DNA of 64,000 nucleotides from Oceanobacillus jordanicus (GCF_022095695.1 NZ_JAIFZM010000004.1:185958-249957), one strand, 5' to 3'; positions 36,297 to 45,766 are shown, counted from the stretch's first letter. Numbers and translations: made by a program. Notes: generated by a model from the sequence alone, not told the origin.

Positions 36297-37589
36297 GTGA
36301 AAATTACTATATCGCAAGCACCAAAATATAATGAACAAACCGTTACGATGGGAGCTTGGTTATCAAATAAACGCTCAAGTGGTAAAATTGCATTTTTACA
36401 ATTACGTGATGGGACAGGTTTTATCCAAGGTGTTGTTGTAAAAAGTGATGTCAGCGAGGAAGCATTTCAGCTCGCAAAAAATATCACACAGGAATCTTCC
36501 ATGTACATAACGGGTAAGATCGTGGAAGATACAAGATCTCCTTTTGGCTATGAAATGCAGGTCAGTGATATCGAATTGATTCATGAAGCAACAGATTATC
36601 CAATTACACCAAAAGAGCATGGGACAGAGTTCTTAATGGACCATAGACATTTATGGCTTCGTTCAAAACGCCAGCATGCAGTGATGAAGATTCGTAATGA
36701 GATCATTCGTTCGACTTACCAATTTTTCAACGAAAATGACTATGTAAAGATAGATCCACCAATCCTAACTGGCTCTTCTGCTGAAGGGACAACAGAGCTT
36801 TTCCATACAAAGTATTTTGACGAGGAAGCATATCTCTCTCAAAGTGGACAATTGTACATGGAAGCAGCTGCAATGGCTTTTGGTAAAGTATTTTCTTTTG
36901 GACCAACCTTCCGTGCCGAAAAATCTAAAACGAGAAGACATCTTATCGAGTTCTGGATGATAGAACCCGAAATGGCGTTTGTAAATCATGAGGAAAGCTT
37001 AGAGATACAAGAGCAATATGTCAGCTTTATCGCACAAAATGTTTTAGAGAACTGTAAATTGGAGTTGGATGTTCTCGAGAGGGATACATCGAAATTAGAA
37101 GCTATTAAAGCGCCTTTCCCAAGAATTTCTTATGACGATGCGATTACATTACTTCAAGAAAAAGGATTTACAGATATTAAATGGGGCGAAGACTTTGGTG
37201 CGCCACATGAAACGGCTATAGCAGAAAGCTTTGACAAGCCTGTATTCATTACAAACTATCCAAAAGATATTAAAGCCTTTTATATGAAACCACATCCGGA
37301 TCGCTCAGATGTTGTGTTATGTGCCGACTTAATCGCTCCTGAAGGATATGGAGAAATTATTGGAGGATCACAACGAATTGATGATCTACAATTAATGCAG
37401 GAACGCTATGAAGAGCATGGTCTAACAGGACAAGCTTATAAGTGGTACCTCGAACTCCGTCAATATGGAAGTGTTCCACACTCTGGTTTCGGTCTTGGCT
37501 TAGAAAGAACGGTAGCATGGTTATCAGGTGTAGACCATGTAAGAGAAACGATACCGTTCCCACGTTTATTAAATCGTTTGTATCCATAA
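36297..37589 (+). CDS. asnS: Asparaginyl-tRNA synthetase
   Basis: A class II synthetase charging tRNA-Asn. The N-terminal OB-fold anticodon domain (about 1-110) begins with [25 protein letters not shown]. The catalytic core has motif 2 [21 protein letters not shown] and motif 3 [17 protein letters not shown]. 430 residues as usual. The GTG start is fixed by TAGGAGGT. A clear terminator follows. Confidence 0.97.
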   Translation: MKITISQAPKYNEQTVTMGAWLSNKRSSGKIAFLQLRDGTGFIQGVVVKSDVSEEAFQLAKNITQESSMYITGKIVEDTRSPFGYEMQVSDIELIHEATDYPITPKEHGTEFLMDHRHLWLRSKRQHAVMKIRNEIIRSTYQFFNENDYVKIDPPILTGSSAEGTTELFHTKYFDEEAYLSQSGQLYMEAAAMAFGKVFSFGPTFRAEKSKTRRHLIEFWMIEPEMAFVNHEESLEIQEQYVSFIAQNVLENCKLELDVLERDTSKLEAIKAPFPRISYDDAITLLQEKGFTDIKWGEDFGAPHETAIAESFDKPVFITNYPKDIKAFYMKPHPDRSDVVLCADLIAPEGYGEIIGGSQRIDDLQLMQERYEEHGLTGQAYKWYLELRQYGSVPHSGFGLGLERTVAWLSGVDHVRETIPFPRLLNRLYP

Positions 37590-37612
37590 GTATCGATTAA
37601 GTTTTGAAACGT

Positions 37613-37647
37613 AATCCCTTGCCTTTTACAGTGCAAGGGATTTTTAT
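37613..37647 (+). terminator. Terminator after asnS
   Basis: AATCCCTTGC (37613-37622) and GCAAGGGATT (37633-37642) pair perfectly, followed by TTTATT. Confidence 0.88.
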
Positions 37648-37681
37648 TCCGTTTATGATCGAGATTTTTCTAACTTTATCA

Positions 37682-37690
37682 TGCTATACT
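37682..37690 (+). promoter_or_regulatory. Extended -10 promoter for dnaD
   Basis: TGC followed by TATACT (37685-37690), 19 bases before the dnaD start. Confidence 0.4.
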
Positions 37691-37708
37691 AACAATTGAG
37701 GTGCTAAT

Positions 37709-38395
37709 ATGAAGAAGCAATTACAAGTTCAACAAATATTATTGGATCAAATTAATATACCAATGAAGCTTTTCACTTCTTTTCAAACGTTGGGGCTTGA
37801 CGAAACAGACGTCATGCTTATTTTACAAGTACAACAATTTCAACAAAAGGGAATTGGGTTTCCCACTCCAGCAGAACTATCAGATAATATGACAATAAAT
37901 GAGGAACAATGCTCCAATTTATTACGCAAGCTAATTCAAAAAGGAGTACTGGTTATTGAACAAAATAACAATAAAGAGACGGAAAAGATTAGTGAAGTAT
38001 ATTCCTTAAACGAGTTATGGGAAAAGCTCTATGCAGAAAAGGAAGATAAAACGGAAGAACATGCGGATGGGACGATTTTTGTTCTGTTTGAACAAGAATT
38101 CGGCAGACCACTCTCACCTTTTGAAATTGAGACAATCAATGGTTGGCTTGATGAAGATAAACAAGCCGCCTCTTTAATTAAGGCAGCCTTAAGAGAATCG
38201 GTTTTAATGGGCAAGTTGAATTTCAAGTACATTGATCGTATTTTACGAGAATGGCATAAGAAAGGAATCCACACGGTAGAACAAGCAAGAGATGCGAGTA
38301 AAAAGTTTCATGGCAATCAGACTACAAAACAAGAAGGCCCTCGTACTAAACGGGATACATCCTTTTACTATAACTGGCTAGAAGGGGAGGATTAG
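37709..38395 (+). CDS. dnaD: Replication initiation/primosome protein DnaD
   Basis: DnaD works with DnaA, DnaB and DnaI to load the replicative helicase. It has an N-terminal winged-helix domain (LGLDETDVMLILQVQQFQQKG, about 29-100) and a C-terminal DnaD domain with FEQEFGRPLSPFEIETINGWLDE and ILREWHKKGI. 228 residues. GAGGTGC lies before the ATG. nth begins three bases after the stop, as in B. subtilis. Confidence 0.95.
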   Translation: MKKQLQVQQILLDQINIPMKLFTSFQTLGLDETDVMLILQVQQFQQKGIGFPTPAELSDNMTINEEQCSNLLRKLIQKGVLVIEQNNNKETEKISEVYSLNELWEKLYAEKEDKTEEHADGTIFVLFEQEFGRPLSPFEIETINGWLDEDKQAASLIKAALRESVLMGKLNFKYIDRILREWHKKGIHTVEQARDASKKFHGNQTTKQEGPRTKRDTSFYYNWLEGED

Positions 38396-38398
38396 GCA

Positions 38399-39061
38399 AT
38401 GATGAATAAAAAACAAATACGATTTTGCTTGGATGAAATAACAAAAATGTTTCCCGATGCGGAATGCGAATTAAAGCACGCTAATCCTTTTGAGCTTGTG
38501 ATAGCTGTTTTATTATCCGCCCAATGTACAGATGTACTTGTAAATAAAGTAACAGCTGAACTCTTTAAAAAATATAAGACACCTGAGGACTATCTTGCAG
38601 TTTCCCTTGAGGAATTACAACAAGACATACGTTCCATAGGCTTATACCGTAATAAAGCGAAAAATATTCGTAAACTATGTGAAGTATTAATTGAGAATTA
38701 TGGTGGGGAAGTACCGAGAACAAAAGCAGAGCTGGAGAAGCTGGCAGGTGTCGGTCGTAAAACTGCGAATGTTGTAGCATCTGTTGCGTTTAACGAACCA
38801 GCAATCGCTGTAGATACGCATGTAGAGCGGGTATCTAAACGCTTAGGTATTTGTAGGTGGAAGGATTCAGTTGTTCAAGTTGAAGAGACGTTGATGCGGA
38901 AAGTGCCTATAAAAGAGTGGAGCGATACGCATCACCGATTAATATTCTTTGGCAGGTATCATTGCAAAGCAAGAAATCCTGAATGCCCAACATGTCCGTT
39001 GCTAGAGCTTTGTAGAGAAGGGCAAAAACGAATGAAGAAAGAAAAAGAGGTAAACGCATAG
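38399..39061 (+). CDS. nth: Endonuclease III
   Basis: A DNA glycosylase and AP lyase that removes oxidised pyrimidines. The helix-hairpin-helix motif LAGVGRKTANVVASVAF holds the catalytic Lys, with the partner Asp in VDTHVERVSKRLG. A C-terminal [4Fe-4S] cluster pattern Cys-x6-Cys-x2-Cys-x5-Cys is intact (CKARNPECPTCPLLELC). Start ATG 38399 or the next codon; GGGGAGG favours the first. Its end lies inside a bidirectional terminator shared with ponA. Confidence 0.96.
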   Translation: MMNKKQIRFCLDEITKMFPDAECELKHANPFELVIAVLLSAQCTDVLVNKVTAELFKKYKTPEDYLAVSLEELQQDIRSIGLYRNKAKNIRKLCEVLIENYGGEVPRTKAELEKLAGVGRKTANVVASVAFNEPAIAVDTHVERVSKRLGICRWKDSVVQVEETLMRKVPIKEWSDTHHRLIFFGRYHCKARNPECPTCPLLELCREGQKRMKKEKEVNA

Positions 39062-39082
39062 TAACTGCGTTTACCTCTTTTT
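39042..39082. terminator. Bidirectional terminator between nth and ponA
   Basis: Arms 39042-39058 and 39066-39082 (AAAAAGAGGTAAACGCA and its exact complement) form a 17-bp stem whose loop contains the nth stop codon. The A and T ends give U-runs in both directions. Confidence 0.92.
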
Positions 39083-39100
39083 AGATTAGAAGGGGGAAGA

Positions 39101-41923
39101 TTAATTCCCACTACCTTCCTCGCCATCACTTCCACTTTCTTCGTCTGTACCTTCATCATTGTTTCCATTTCCATTTCCATTGCCATTTCCGTTATTTCCA
39201 TTACCCTCACTATTGTCTTCATTATTAGCTTCATCATTATTTCCCTCATCAGAGCCCTCATCACTTTGGTCTCCGCTGTCCTCATCGTCACCATTACCTT
39301 CGCCAGTATCTTCTTCCGCCGCTGGCACCGTGACGCTTGTTGACTGAGATTCACCCTCGACGCCTTCATTTGCGCCATTTTGACCAATTGGTGTCACGAC
39401 AATATCATACGTTTCACCAGGTGAAGCACCACTAATTTCAATGCCATTGGATTCAACTGTCTGGGTTTGACCGTTAACCGCTACCTCAAAAGAGGCTGGT
39501 GGCCCATTGTAATTCCATGACACATCGATAATGGAGGCATCTTTATTATATTTAGCTGATAGCCCACTAACAGGCGGGATATTTCCTTCTTCTTCCTCAT
39601 CACCGCCAGGAACGGAAACCGAGGTCGTTGCCGGTTCACTTTGCATATCCCCGTCATTGCTTGTTGCAACTACCTGTATTGTATAGTCAGCACCAGGCTC
39701 TACTTCAGATATCTCCATAGATGTATCTTCGGTTGTTGAGAGACCTTGCATTTGACCATCATCTACCTGAGCACTTACTTCAAACGAAACATCTGCATCA
39801 CCGTTGTAATCCCATGTAACTTCGATCGCGTTACTATCTTCGTTATAGCTTGCAGATAGCCCGCTTACAGGATCAAGTTCATCAAACTTTTCAGAAGTGT
39901 CATCTGGTTCTGTTCCCTTTACGAAGAGCTCCGTTACGATTTGGGAAGAAGGGGTGTAGTCACTTGGCCTCGCCGCAGGACGAGATCCTTTTTCTACTGC
40001 CGCTTCCACAACTGAATCTGGTTTAACAAAATCCGTGTTCTCCACACCTTTGGAGATCTCTGCCATTGTATTACTAAATAGTGCATGTGGTATTTTAGTC
40101 TGCCCATTCGGAATGGCCATTCGATTACCATCCTCATTCGTGTAACCACCAGTCCAAACCGAGATTGTATAATTCGTTGAATAACCAGTAAACCAGGAGT
40201 CCGGGCTGCCTGATTCATCAGATAAACTAGTAGTACCCGTCTTACCTGCTACTGTCACACCTGGAACATTTGCTTGGGCACCAGTTCCGTCCGTAATTAC
40301 AGTTTTTAGCATATCCGTAATCATGTATGCCGTGTAATCAGCCATCACGGCTTCTGCTTCTGGCTTTAATTCGACGGTCCTGCCATCAGGGAATTCAACA
40401 CTGGTAACGGCATACGGATCATTGTATAAACCTTCATTACCGAATGCTCGATATGCTCCAGCCATTTGTAATGGGGTAACATTCGTTCCGGTCCCACCAA
40501 TTGCATCACCTATTGTAACAGAATCATCGGCAAATTTTATACCTAGACTCTCAGCAAAACCTTGTGCTTTATCATAGCCAACTTCTTCTAATGTTTTTAC
40601 AGCTGGAACGTTAAGCGATTGATTTAATGCATGTCTTGCACTCATCCAACCTGCATAGCTTCGGTTCCAGTTTCTAATTGGGCTGTCCCCACCATAATCA
40701 TATGGTTTATCATCATTTATTTGATGATAAGTGGACATTTTATTAAACTCAATTGCTGGACCGTAAGCTACAAGTGGTTTCATAGTTGAACCAGGCTGTT
40801 GTCCACCTTGGATGGCATAGTTGTATCCCGTACCATTCCCATTCCTGCTACCGCCAATTGCTCGAATGGCACCATTTTTTGTATCAAGCACTGTCATCCC
40901 TGCTTGCATTTCATCATCAGGGTAGGGAATAGGGTTTTCCTCACTATCTGTTAGAAGAAACTCTACGTGTTCCTGGATGCTTGTATCAATAGTAGTCTGT
41001 ATTTTAAGGCCATCTGTATAAATATCTGCACCATCTACTTTTTCTTCCACTTCACGTTGTACTTGCTTCAGAAAATCCTTGTAAGGTATAGAATTTTCGC
41101 TTACTCCTGCCAGCATGGAAGGGATATCTACTTCTCTTGCTTCATCCGCATCTTCTTGTGATATCTTACCATGACGTACCATAAGCGTGAGGACAGTATC
41201 CATGCGTTCTTTGGTTAATTCTGGATTTTCATATGGATTGTATGCTGTTGGACGCTGAGGTAAACCTGCCAAAATTGCAGCCTCTGCAAGGGTAAGCTCG
41301 CTTAAGTCTTTCTTTCCAAAATAAGTTTCAGCAGCCTTTGCAACGCCATACGCACCGCTTCCGTAGAAAATTTTGTTTAAGTACATTTCCAATATTTCTT
41401 CTTTTGAATATTCACGTTCCAGTTTTAGAGCAAGCCACTGCTCCTGAACCTTTAAGCTGATCTTTTTTTCAGCAGACAAAAAGGATTTTTCCACTACCTG
41501 TTGGGTAATTGTACTAGCTCCTTCTGATCCAAAGCCATTCTTAAAGTTTGCAATAACGGCACCACCGATGCGTCGTAAGTCAATTCCGGAATGCTCGAAG
41601 AACCGGGCATCCTCAGTAGCCGTGACCGCATCTATGAGTACCTGCGGCAGGTCATCATAGCTGATTTTTGTTCTTTTCTCTTCACCCAGTGTTGCAAATA
41701 CTTCTCCATCCTTATCTAGTATTTGAGAAGCAAGGGGATCGGATAATTTTGATTCATCAAGATCCGGTGCTGTTGCAATCCAATAAGCTGCGGTTGCCCC
41801 AGCACCTATTCCCATAATAATAAAGATAAGTAGCATAATAAGTAGGATCTTTTTCCATAAAGGCTTTTTCGATGATTTCTTTTGTTTTCTTCTTGCTGTA
41901 CGAGATTGGCTATTATTGGCCAT
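39101..41923 (-). CDS. ponA: Bifunctional class A penicillin-binding protein 1
   Basis: PBP1 polymerises glycan strands and cross-links them. After a basic cytosolic start and one membrane helix (about 23-48), the GT51 domain has TATEDARFFEHSGID (catalytic Glu104). The transpeptidase domain has the nucleophile motif STMK (Ser379, Lys382) and a later KTGT. Two fibronectin type III-like repeats start with PVSGLSA (about 685 and 785), and the last about 100 residues are an acidic Asp/Glu/Asn/Gly tail. The 940-residue length is slightly above B. subtilis PonA. GGAGGAATGAGTT precedes the ATG. Confidence 0.96.
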   Translation of the reverse strand: MANNSQSRTARRKQKKSSKKPLWKKILLIMLLIFIIMGIGAGATAAYWIATAPDLDESKLSDPLASQILDKDGEVFATLGEEKRTKISYDDLPQVLIDAVTATEDARFFEHSGIDLRRIGGAVIANFKNGFGSEGASTITQQVVEKSFLSAEKKISLKVQEQWLALKLEREYSKEEILEMYLNKIFYGSGAYGVAKAAETYFGKKDLSELTLAEAAILAGLPQRPTAYNPYENPELTKERMDTVLTLMVRHGKISQEDADEAREVDIPSMLAGVSENSIPYKDFLKQVQREVEEKVDGADIYTDGLKIQTTIDTSIQEHVEFLLTDSEENPIPYPDDEMQAGMTVLDTKNGAIRAIGGSRNGNGTGYNYAIQGGQQPGSTMKPLVAYGPAIEFNKMSTYHQINDDKPYDYGGDSPIRNWNRSYAGWMSARHALNQSLNVPAVKTLEEVGYDKAQGFAESLGIKFADDSVTIGDAIGGTGTNVTPLQMAGAYRAFGNEGLYNDPYAVTSVEFPDGRTVELKPEAEAVMADYTAYMITDMLKTVITDGTGAQANVPGVTVAGKTGTTSLSDESGSPDSWFTGYSTNYTISVWTGGYTNEDGNRMAIPNGQTKIPHALFSNTMAEISKGVENTDFVKPDSVVEAAVEKGSRPAARPSDYTPSSQIVTELFVKGTEPDDTSEKFDELDPVSGLSASYNEDSNAIEVTWDYNGDADVSFEVSAQVDDGQMQGLSTTEDTSMEISEVEPGADYTIQVVATSNDGDMQSEPATTSVSVPGGDEEEEGNIPPVSGLSAKYNKDASIIDVSWNYNGPPASFEVAVNGQTQTVESNGIEISGASPGETYDIVVTPIGQNGANEGVEGESQSTSVTVPAAEEDTGEGNGDDEDSGDQSDEGSDEGNNDEANNEDNSEGNGNNGNGNGNGNGNNDEGTDEESGSDGEEGSGN

Positions 41924-41940
41924 AACTCATTCCTCCGTCT

Positions 41941-42540
41941 CTAAAAATAAAGCTTATCAATGATAGCTAAATAATCAATTCTTGCCTGATATTGAAAGGG
42001 GATCTGGTGCCCTTCCTGACATATCTGGTCGTAGCTTATCGACTTTCTTCCACCTTTTAATTTGTCGTCCCAGTGCTGAAAAAGTTTCTCAGCAGGTAAA
42101 AAATACGTCTCTTGATATAAAGTAAATCGAATTAATAAGAAACAAATACCACCATGTTCCACCACAGAACGCATATGAGCAACTTGGTGATTATGGATAT
42201 TTGCTAATGGAAATAACGTTTTGTTTTTCGTTTCCTTGGCTTCAAAGTCTATATGCTTGCTTCGGTATACACCATTATAGTCAGTGGTTGATGCTTGTTT
42301 GAAATATGCTTCTGTTATTACAGCAGCACTCCTTTTTGGGTAATTTACCTTAACAATTTGTACAGGTGTTGGTTTTTTATGAATAATTGCCTTGTCCGTA
42401 TCAAGGTAAAAGCGGTTTGTTTCATTAATATCTTCTTCTAACGTCATTCCTCTGTTACTAAAAGCATGGTTTCCTGCACCGGAGGGTCTACTTTGAGAAG
42501 GTTGTGTTAACGATCCTTTTTTTCCATTTGGGTAGTTCAT
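41941..42540 (-). CDS. recU: Holliday junction resolvase RecU
   Basis: RecU cleaves Holliday junctions during recombination and segregation. The sequence has the N-terminal flexible part, then NRGMTLEEDINETNRFY (Glu/Asp metal site), RSKHIDFEAKETKNKT (nuclease core with Asp-x-Glu-x-Lys) and HQVAHMRSVVEHGGICFLLI. 199 residues. GGAGGA precedes the ATG. The gene sits upstream of ponA on the same strand with a 17-base gap, the conserved recU-ponA operon. Confidence 0.97.
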   Translation of the reverse strand: MNYPNGKKGSLTQPSQSRPSGAGNHAFSNRGMTLEEDINETNRFYLDTDKAIIHKKPTPVQIVKVNYPKRSAAVITEAYFKQASTTDYNGVYRSKHIDFEAKETKNKTLFPLANIHNHQVAHMRSVVEHGGICFLLIRFTLYQETYFLPAEKLFQHWDDKLKGGRKSISYDQICQEGHQIPFQYQARIDYLAIIDKLYF

Positions 42541-42659
42541 TAAAAAAATCCTCCTTGCATATTACAGTATCATATCAGATATAGTAGGAAATGATAACTG
42601 TAAAAGCATCAATTGGATGAGAATGAAACAAAATATAGCAAACGAAAGCAGGTTCATCC

Positions 42660-43622
42660 ATGTACGGAGACGACTCATTCGATCCATATATCCATTATAT
42701 AATAAACACCACAAGGAAGCATAATAAAGACAATATTTCTCGGACAAAGGCCTACCAGAACTTCTATTTAGAAAACCCGGAAATTAAATGGGCCTTTCTT
42801 GCAAGCATGGTTTCTAGAAATGCTGGCTGGAACATGACTGACCTTCAATTACAACCTTTTAAAAAAATCTTAGGGAAAAAAGAAAGAGACCAGTTATTTA
42901 TGACGTATGAGCGAGCAAATTGGCTGATTTTTTCAGATGCTTTCCCCCAGTTACTAGTATATAACCTTTCCAAGCAAGCAGAAAAACCGCTGTTTTATTT
43001 GTTGAAAAAGTTTCACGTTTCATCATTTATGATCGAGCAATGGATGTTATTTTGGGAAAGGCAGGAACGCGACAAGCTTATGATCGCCCTAATCATTAAT
43101 GAACAAAATGTAATCCAAGGTCCAGTTGTGAAACAAACGTACTTTCAGTATCATGTTTTTAATCAACTTCCATACATAATGCAGAATTTTTTACGTTTGA
43201 ATGCTGTATTATTCCCAACTAGTTCCTCAGAAGTGTACGGGTCGTACGTTTATGGATTTACAAATATCTCTAAACGAATAGGCCTAGGTGTCCGACTAGC
43301 TAATATACTCTATTCCCCGAAAGTTTATGACAAATCCCTATATTTTGCTAAAACACAAGAACATACTGGCTCACGCAGGGATTATGAGTCGTATTTACCA
43401 GCACATTATCCGTACGCTCCAATGTTACGCGTGCTCTACCCAGTAATTAAACATCAGGATAATATTCGTCAAGATTGGTGGAAGACAGGGGGTATTCCTA
43501 GTAAATGGTGGCAAACACCAAAAGAAACATCTTTGGCGGACATGAAAAAAACGTATTATAGGAAACGTGACTTACTATTTGGATACTATTATATGAAGTA
43601 CGCAATTAAGCCCGACTGGTAA
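42660..43622 (+). CDS. yppC: DUF2515 protein YppC
   Basis: A 320-residue protein divergent from recU, as in B. subtilis. It has the conserved family region NPEIKWAFLASMVSRNAGWNMTDLQ and a C-terminal YYMKYAIKPDW. No membrane helix or known catalytic motif is evident and the function is unknown. The ATG at 42660 has only a modest ribosome site (AAGCAGG), but an in-frame stop at 42636 leaves no other start. Confidence 0.85.
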   Translation: MYGDDSFDPYIHYIINTTRKHNKDNISRTKAYQNFYLENPEIKWAFLASMVSRNAGWNMTDLQLQPFKKILGKKERDQLFMTYERANWLIFSDAFPQLLVYNLSKQAEKPLFYLLKKFHVSSFMIEQWMLFWERQERDKLMIALIINEQNVIQGPVVKQTYFQYHVFNQLPYIMQNFLRLNAVLFPTSSSEVYGSYVYGFTNISKRIGLGVRLANILYSPKVYDKSLYFAKTQEHTGSRRDYESYLPAHYPYAPMLRVLYPVIKHQDNIRQDWWKTGGIPSKWWQTPKETSLADMKKTYYRKRDLLFGYYYMKYAIKPDW

Positions 43623-43640
43623 ATGATTATCCAGCCGGGC
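43610..43640 (+). terminator. Hairpin at the end of yppC
   Basis: GCCCGACTGG (43610-43619) pairs with CCAGCCGGGC (43631-43640) with one mismatch. There is no T-run, so termination is uncertain. Confidence 0.4.
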
Positions 43641-44068
43641 CTAATGCTTACTATTTATTCAGGAGCAACGTCCATAAGACTCCCACTTCAACACATGAAG
43701 GGGAACCGTTAAGTTTTTAGTGAGCGGAAACGGACGCTAACACCCCGATTCGTTCAACTAACAATCAATGGGAGGAAGAACGAAAACCCCCACTGTTTGA
43801 AGTTTCACTTTATGTGGAAGGGCGATTCGGACCTTGTAGCTTCTTATCCCCAGTTTTTAGTGAGCGGGACTTTTCGCTTTCTGCTTTTTGCTTTTGCCTT
43901 TTCTTATTCATTAATATCCCTCCTTCGCTTATTAGTTTGTCTCATTATCGCTAAATGATAAGTAATTCCACTTCTTTTGTTATCTTCTTACTTCTTTTGT
44001 CGAACAGGCAGGACACTTTCATTCTGAAGCGAATAAAACAATTACACAATGAAGAGGAGTGGGTGTAT
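43623..44068. repeat. 446-base non-coding block with a 16-nt direct repeat and hairpins
   Basis: No credible gene lies here. AGTTTTTAGTGAGCGG occurs at 43712-43727 and again at 43852-43867, 140 bases apart, each followed by a GC-rich segment ending near CGC. CCGTT (43706-43710) can pair with AACGG (43729-43733) around copy 1, and CCCACTTC with GAAGGGG near 43682-43703 forms a small hairpin. The higher GC of 43660-43870 contrasts with its surroundings. It may be a decayed mobile element or a structured RNA gene; I cannot decide. Confidence 0.5.
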
Positions 44069-44284
44069 ATGGGGCTGGCAATTAAATATGTAGAGAGTAG
44101 TGTAAATGGAGTAGAAAAGAATACGGTGGAACTGCACTTACAAGGATTAGCTGATCAAGTTAGAAAAATGGATCAGAAATTAACAACACGTTTGGATCGT
44201 ACTATTTCTGAAGACTTTGAAACACAGCAATTAAGGATAAGTCATACACGCTCAACTATCAGAGGCGCATTTTCGCTAAAGTAG
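44069..44284 (+). CDS. Small YppD-like protein
   Basis: A 71-residue, mostly helical protein (MGLAIKYVESSVNGVEKN, then LHLQGLADQVRKMDQKLTTRLDRTI). Its place between yppC and yppE is that of B. subtilis YppD, and I suggest that identity from position more than sequence. ATG 44069 has GAGGAGTGGGTG at good distance. A longer frame from 43955 lacks any start signal. The function is unknown. Confidence 0.6.
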   Translation: MGLAIKYVESSVNGVEKNTVELHLQGLADQVRKMDQKLTTRLDRTISEDFETQQLRISHTRSTIRGAFSLK

Positions 44285-44356
44285 AAGGTGCATTTTTTGT
44301 AAATTGATGATAAAGTATTGTTGTAGAGTTTGAAGGCAAAAGGCGGTTGTTTTAAT

Positions 44357-44713
44357 ATGATTTTACTCGAACAAACAGAGAAACTTCAGCAATATCTAAT
44401 CACGCTGAAAGACAAATTTGAATACAGTGAGCCACCTGAAAATAAAAAAGATAGAGAATTTTTTTTACAGGTTAAGCAGGAAACAGAACCTGTTTATGAG
44501 CTCCTTAACCAATGGGAGAAGTCCGCATTAGAGGCGGTAAAGAACAGGGAGGTACAGATACACCCACACCAAGTAACTTCCACGAGAGAGAACATGGAGT
44601 TAATGCTTATGCATAGCTACTATATTGATGCGAGAAGGAAACGGTATATGGAATTAAACAATTCTATCCACTATGTACTGGATCAAATCCATCGGGAGTT
44701 GTCCCAAGCATAA
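44357..44713 (+). CDS. yppE: DUF1798 protein YppE
   Basis: A 118-residue four-helix-type protein matching DUF1798/YppE: FFLQVKQETEPVYELLNQWEKSALEAVKNREVQIHPHQV and ENMELMLMHSYYIDARRKRYMELNNSI. The function is unknown. ATG 44357 is preceded by AAAGGCGG; the longer frame from 44330 covers that site and is not used. cdd follows after 42 bases. Confidence 0.82.
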   Translation: MILLEQTEKLQQYLITLKDKFEYSEPPENKKDREFFLQVKQETEPVYELLNQWEKSALEAVKNREVQIHPHQVTSTRENMELMLMHSYYIDARRKRYMELNNSIHYVLDQIHRELSQA

Positions 44714-44755
44714 TACCGTTTTACATAAATTAAGAATGATACTGGGGGATACAAA

Positions 44756-45154
44756 ATGACGAAAGATAAATTGATTGAAGAAGCATTGAAGATGAGAGAA
44801 AAAGCTTACATCCCATATTCCTCATTTCCCGTCGGGGCTGCTTTGTTAACGAAGTCTGGTAAGCTTTATACTGGCTGTAATATTGAAAATGCAGCATATC
44901 CAGTAACGTGTTGTGCTGAAAGAGTGGCCATTTTCAAAGCAATCTCAGATGGCGAAAGAGAATTCACAGAAATGGCTGTAGCAGCTGACATGAAACGTCC
45001 AGTGCCGCCTTGCGGTTCTTGTCGACAAGTGATGAGTGAGTTTTTTGATAGTGAAATGGTGATCCACTTGACGAACAATGAAAAAATGGTTAAAACTGTG
45101 ACTATGGAGGAACTGCTTCCATTCTCTTTTCACCAATCCGATATGGAGAAGTAA
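44756..45154 (+). CDS. cdd: Cytidine deaminase
   Basis: Cdd converts cytidine and deoxycytidine to uridine and deoxyuridine in pyrimidine salvage. The tetrameric, zinc-dependent type is recognised by the catalytic CAE in TCCAERVAIFKAIS and the zinc cysteines in PPCGSCRQVMSEF. 132 residues. In B. subtilis the gene lies elsewhere (with dgkA and era), so its place between yppE and gpsB is a local difference. Confidence 0.96.
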   Translation: MTKDKLIEEALKMREKAYIPYSSFPVGAALLTKSGKLYTGCNIENAAYPVTCCAERVAIFKAISDGEREFTEMAVAADMKRPVPPCGSCRQVMSEFFDSEMVIHLTNNEKMVKTVTMEELLPFSFHQSDMEK

Positions 45155-45237
45155 TCTTTTCTTTACATAAATCTGCTATCAGGATTGATGATATTCCTTT
45201 AATGAATAATGCAATGCATGTTATAGAACGAAAAGTA

Positions 45238-45267
45238 AGGGAGCTGATCTTTCAGGTTCCTTTTTTA
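45238..45267 (+). terminator. Probable terminator after cdd
   Basis: An imperfect stem (GGAGCTGA with TCAGGTTCC) followed by TTTTTT. Confidence 0.6.
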
Positions 45268-45411
45268 TTAGTAAACTGGTACCATGTAGGTATGCGAAAC
45301 ATTCAATTTGGATATCGATGTATAAAATAAGTTTCGGATAAATAGACTTTACATTGACAATAAGTTTGTATTTTGGAAAAATAGGCATGTAAATAGGATG
45401 AGGTGATAAGA

Positions 45412-45720
45412 TTGAGTTTAAGTCAAGTTCAATTTAGTGGGAAAGACATACTTGAGAAAGAATTTAAAACAGGTATGCGAGGATACAATCAGGAAGAAGT
45501 GGACGAGTTCCTAGACAAAATCATTCAAGATTACGATCTATTCAAGCAAGAAATTGACCGTCTTCAACAGGAGAATGAGCGACTTAAGAAAACAACATCA
45601 GATCAAACTAGAAGCCGATCTACACAACCAGCGCCACAAATGAATTATGATGTTTTAAAAAGATTATCTAACTTGGAGAAAGCTGTTTTTGGTAAAAAGT
45701 TTGCAGAAACGGATAACTAG
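45412..45720 (+). CDS. gpsB: Cell division regulator GpsB
   Basis: GpsB is a DivIVA-like protein that shuttles PBP1 between septum and side wall. The membrane-binding N-terminal domain reads KDILEKEFKTGMRGYNQEEVDEFLDKII, followed by a coiled coil (about 35-65) and the conserved C-terminal helix DVLKRLSNLEKAVFG. The TTG start is fixed by GAGGTGAT; an in-frame GTG at 45403 lies inside that site. 102 residues. Its partner PBP1 is encoded at 39.1-41.9 kb. Confidence 0.95.
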   Translation: MSLSQVQFSGKDILEKEFKTGMRGYNQEEVDEFLDKIIQDYDLFKQEIDRLQQENERLKKTTSDQTRSRSTQPAPQMNYDVLKRLSNLEKAVFGKKFAETDN

Positions 45721-45737
45721 GTTTATGTAAGCAGAAC

Positions 45738-45766
45738 TTGTCGATTCAGCGAAAAAATGGTACAAT
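45738..45766 (+). promoter_or_regulatory. Promoter of the RNase P RNA gene
   Basis: TTGTCG (45738-45743) and TACAAT (45761-45766) with 17 bases between; TGG directly before TACAAT makes an extended -10. Confidence 0.65.

Noticed and set aside
39100..39260. Short tandem repeats suggesting a CRISPR array
   Set aside because: The repeats are Asn/Gly and Asp/Ser codons of the PBP1 tail, without spacers of constant length.
39159..39347. A + strand frame of 62 codons opposite the ponA tail, rich in Pro, Leu, Phe and Ser
   Set aside because: It is the antisense of the low-complexity acidic tail of PBP1, with no ribosome site.
42562..42747. A - strand frame between recU and yppC
   Set aside because: It overlaps the start of yppC and the recU promoter region, with no ribosome site and no family resemblance.
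43670..43870. A complete IS200/IS605-type insertion sequence
   Set aside because: No transposase or TnpB frame is present; only hairpins and a direct repeat remain, so it is reported as an unexplained block.
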